Assembly: GCF_038002225.1 (NCBI RefSeq)
Contig: NZ_JBBOCA010000001.1
Span: 7,254,001-7,318,000 of the forward strand
Reading direction: 5' to 3'
Length of the DNA stretch: 64,000 nt
Origin: Paenibacillus sp. FSL R7-0204
Lineage (GTDB): Bacteria > Bacillota > Bacilli > Paenibacillales > Paenibacillaceae
The position numbers and the translations under genes were made by a program. The notes under the pieces are model-generated. The model saw only the letters and a list, made by a program, of their open reading frames with translations, had not been told where the DNA came from and ran no database searches. Of this stretch, positions 61,812 through 64,000 are shown one piece after another (within the stretch, counting starts at the first letter, position 1; each line of letters starts with the position of its first letter).

Positions 61812-62438
61812 TCACCCCACCTTTCCGAGCAGGTATACGACTGTGAAGATAAAGACCCACACCACATCAATGAAATGCCAATACATCGCTGAGACATAGA
61901 TCTTCGGTGCAGTAACAACCGTCAAGCCTTTATGCATCAATTGTCCGATCAGCACGGTGATCCACAGAATCCCGAAGGCGACATGGGCACCGTGAAACCC
62001 GACCAGCGTATAAAAGGCCGAGCTGAACGCACTCGTCGTCATCCCGAATTCCTCATGCCGGATATATACACTGAACTCGTAGATCTCCAGGATCAGGAAT
62101 GCAAGACCAAGCAGGACGGTTACCAGCAGCCAGTTCCGGAGCTGGGCCACATTCCCCCGGTGCATGGCCTGAATGGCGAACACACTGGTCAGACTGCTGA
62201 CCAGGAGGAGCAGGGTCGCTGCCGCAACCAACGGCAGATGGAACAGCTCCGCCGCCGAAGGTCCCTCATTCGTCTGATTGCGCAGCGCCAGGAAGGTAGC
62301 GAACAGGGTGCCGAAGAGCACCGCTTCCCCCCCGAGGAACAGCCAGAAGGCCAGTACTTTATTGCGTCCTTCCAGAGAAGCTTTCTCCGGTTCATGCGGG
62401 AGTGTACCTTCCGCTGCTTCAGCATGTGCCGTTGTCAT
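61812..62438 (-). CDS. ctaE: cytochrome c oxidase subunit III
   Basis: 208 residues with about five helices, the short Firmicute form of subunit III. LAFWLFLGGEAVLFGTLFATFLALRNQT, TLVGFHGAHVAFGILWITVLIGQLM and YWHFIDVVWVFIFTVVYLLG are diagnostic. Starts six bases after ctaD. Confidence 0.95.
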   Translation of the reverse strand: MTTAHAEAAEGTLPHEPEKASLEGRNKVLAFWLFLGGEAVLFGTLFATFLALRNQTNEGPSAAELFHLPLVAAATLLLLVSSLTSVFAIQAMHRGNVAQLRNWLLVTVLLGLAFLILEIYEFSVYIRHEEFGMTTSAFSSAFYTLVGFHGAHVAFGILWITVLIGQLMHKGLTVVTAPKIYVSAMYWHFIDVVWVFIFTVVYLLGKVG

Positions 62439-62444
62439 CTCTGA

Positions 62445-64000
62445 TCACCTTCCTTCCAGCTCTTCGGGTTCAATATGCCAGCCGTGATCGTCGAACAGCG
62501 ACCGCATCAGCATTGATCCGAAGGTAATAAGAAGCCCCAGCGCCGTAACAATATAGTTATTGAACAGGAAGCTCATGATACTGCTGCTGAATTCATCGCG
62601 GCTGAACATGAAGCCAAGGCCTGCAATGAAGATACCGACGGACATCAGGAACGGCAGAATCGTAGCAGAAGGCATATGAATCGGGCCAACCGGCTCCGCC
62701 GGGGTCATCCCCTTATGCCCGGCCATTTTCTCTTTCCAGAAAGCATCCAGGCCCCGCACCAGCGGTGTCTGCTTGAAGTTATATTCCGGCGGCGGCGAAG
62801 GGATCGTCCATTCCAGGGTCCGCCCGTCTTCCCACGGATCTTCCGGTGCATCCGCCGGCCGTCTGGAGGTCAGGAACACATTCACCAGGAAGATAATCAT
62901 GCCCACTCCCATCAGGAACGCCCCCACCGTACTGACCAGGTTGAGCGTATCGAACTGTTGGTTCGGCAAATAGGTAAATACGCGCCGCTGCATCCCCATC
63001 AGTCCCAGGAAATGCTGGACGAAGAACGTTAAGTGGAACCCGATAATGAAAGTCCAGAAGGTCCACTTGCCCAAGGATTCGCTGAGCATCCGCCCGAACA
63101 TCTTCGGCCACCAGTAGTGCAGCCCGGCGAACAGCCCGAGCACCAGACCGCCAACAATGACATAGTGGAAATGCGCCACCACGAAGTACGTATCATGGAA
63201 CTGGAAGTCCGCCGGCGCGGAGGCCAGCATCACCCCGGTTACCCCGCCCATCGTGAAGGTGGGAATGAACCCGGCCGCAAACAGATTCGGAGTCGTGAAC
63301 CGTACCTGTCCGCCCCACATGGTGAACAGCCAGTTGAAGATCTTGATCCCGGTCGGAACGGCAATCAGCATGGTAGAGACGGAGAACAAAGCATTTGCTA
63401 CCGGACCGAGGCCGGTGGTGAACATATGATGCGCCCAGACCATGAAGCCCAGGAAGGCGATCAGAATCGTCGCGAAGACCATAGAGCTGTACCCGAACAG
63501 CCGCTTGCGCGAGAAGGTCGGAATGACCTCGGAGATGATCCCGAAGGCCGGTAGAATCAGAATGTATACTTCGGGATGGCCGAAGATCCAGAAGATATGC
63601 TGCCACAGCACGGGATTGCCCCCTCCGGCAACATTGAAGAAATTGGCGTCCAGAATCCGGTCGAAGGTAAGCAGGACAAGTCCTACGGTAACCGCAGGGA
63701 AGGCAAATAGAATAATGGCTGAGGTAATAAAGGTAGCCCAGGCGAACATCGGCATCCGCATGAAGGACATCCCCGGCGCGCGCATCGTGATGATGGTAGC
63801 CAGGAAGTTAATCCCGCCAATCAGGGTGCCGAGACCGGCAATCTGCAGTCCTATCGTATAAAAGTCCACGCCATGGGAGGCGCTGTAGCCCTTACCCGAT
63901 AGCGGGGTATAGGCCGTCCAGCCCGCATCGGGCGCGCCGCCCATCACCCAACTGAGGTTAAGCAGGAGACCGCCGAACAGGAAGGTCCAGAAGCCCAGCG
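62445..64000 (-). CDS. ctaD: cytochrome c oxidase subunit I (5' end outside window)
   Basis: C-terminal ~518 residues of the haem-copper oxidase core; the coding frame continues past 64000, so the true N-terminus is not seen. HPEVYILILPAFGII holds the CuB-ligand His and its cross-linked Tyr, VWAHHMFTTG holds the next two CuB His ligands, and DTYFVVAHFHYVIVGG holds the haem ligands. The C-terminus has an extra pair of helices (LPFLMSVGIFIAGLGFMF, YIVTALGLLITFGSMLM) as in caa3-type enzymes. Followed by ctaE, ctaF, ctaG and the DUF420 gene. Confidence 0.95.
   Translation of the reverse strand, partial: LGFWTFLFGGLLLNLSWVMGGAPDAGWTAYTPLSGKGYSASHGVDFYTIGLQIAGLGTLIGGINFLATIITMRAPGMSFMRMPMFAWATFITSAIILFAFPAVTVGLVLLTFDRILDANFFNVAGGGNPVLWQHIFWIFGHPEVYILILPAFGIISEVIPTFSRKRLFGYSSMVFATILIAFLGFMVWAHHMFTTGLGPVANALFSVSTMLIAVPTGIKIFNWLFTMWGGQVRFTTPNLFAAGFIPTFTMGGVTGVMLASAPADFQFHDTYFVVAHFHYVIVGGLVLGLFAGLHYWWPKMFGRMLSESLGKWTFWTFIIGFHLTFFVQHFLGLMGMQRRVFTYLPNQQFDTLNLVSTVGAFLMGVGMIIFLVNVFLTSRRPADAPEDPWEDGRTLEWTIPSPPPEYNFKQTPLVRGLDAFWKEKMAGHKGMTPAEPVGPIHMPSATILPFLMSVGIFIAGLGFMFSRDEFSSSIMSFLFNNYIVTALGLLITFGSMLMRSLFDDHGWHIEPEELEGR

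Overview
The window looks like chromosome of a spore-forming, GC-moderate Firmicute, most likely Paenibacillus or a close relative. The signs are a GerA-type germination operon, ecsAB, the Firmicute GlgC/GlgD pair, a YtxJ-type bacillithiol-linked protein, a LipL-type octanoyl transferase, caa3/aa3 oxidase genes in cta order, a c-di-AMP (ydaO-type) riboswitch, strong AGGAGG ribosome binding sites with frequent TTG/GTG starts, and several families of short intergenic repeats. The species cannot be fixed from sequence alone.

Layout. 0.1-6.2 kb: PAS sensor kinase, HI0933-type flavoprotein, ecsBA ABC exporter, MarR regulator. 6.2-10.3 kb: a repeat-rich gap, a DHA2 drug exporter, an acetyltransferase, a small wHTH-like protein and free-methionine sulfoxide reductase. 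10.3-15.2 kb: glgC-glgD-glgP. 15.7-18.6 kb: an OmpR-type two-component system, then a short flavoprotein behind a tandemly duplicated promoter. 18.6-24.1 kb: GT2 and GT39 glycosyltransferases (YkcC/YkcB-like) and three housekeeping-like enzymes. 24.2-28.3 kb: four-gene spore germination operon (A-C-small membrane protein-B). 28.6-35.5 kb: ATL DNA-repair protein, membrane protein, remnants of two divergent genes, SulP transporter with ArsR regulator, PLD-like protein. 35.2-42 kb: redox and metabolic genes (quinol monooxygenase, nitroreductase, MarR, nitrilase, LipL, CHAD, ThuA, SDR, YtxJ, glutaredoxin). 42.4-43.3 kb: c-di-AMP riboswitch with terminator ahead of a sigma-like orphan protein. 43.3-48.5 kb: an accessory, more AT-rich stretch with repeats, a lipoprotein plus secreted matrixin-type metalloprotease pair, and a GH43 glycosidase divergent from an AraC regulator. 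48.5-53 kb: a five-gene GntR-controlled ABC transporter operon with a clear promoter and operator. 53.1-54.3 kb: a tyrosine recombinase gene enclosed by perfect 25-bp inverted repeats. 54.5-58.6 kb: cheW-cheA-mcp. 58.7-64 kb: inverted repeat cluster, a kinase-like phosphotransferase, and cta genes (cytochrome oxidase subunits I, III, IV, CtaG, DUF420), the first cut by the window edge.

The most interesting items are the recombinase in a perfect inverted-repeat frame next to a chemosensory operon (a candidate invertible switch), the c-di-AMP riboswitch in front of a protein that is neither a potassium transporter nor a wall hydrolase, the 63-bp promoter duplication, and the repeat families shared between distant intergenic gaps. 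All family assignments rest on motifs read by eye; no database search was run.
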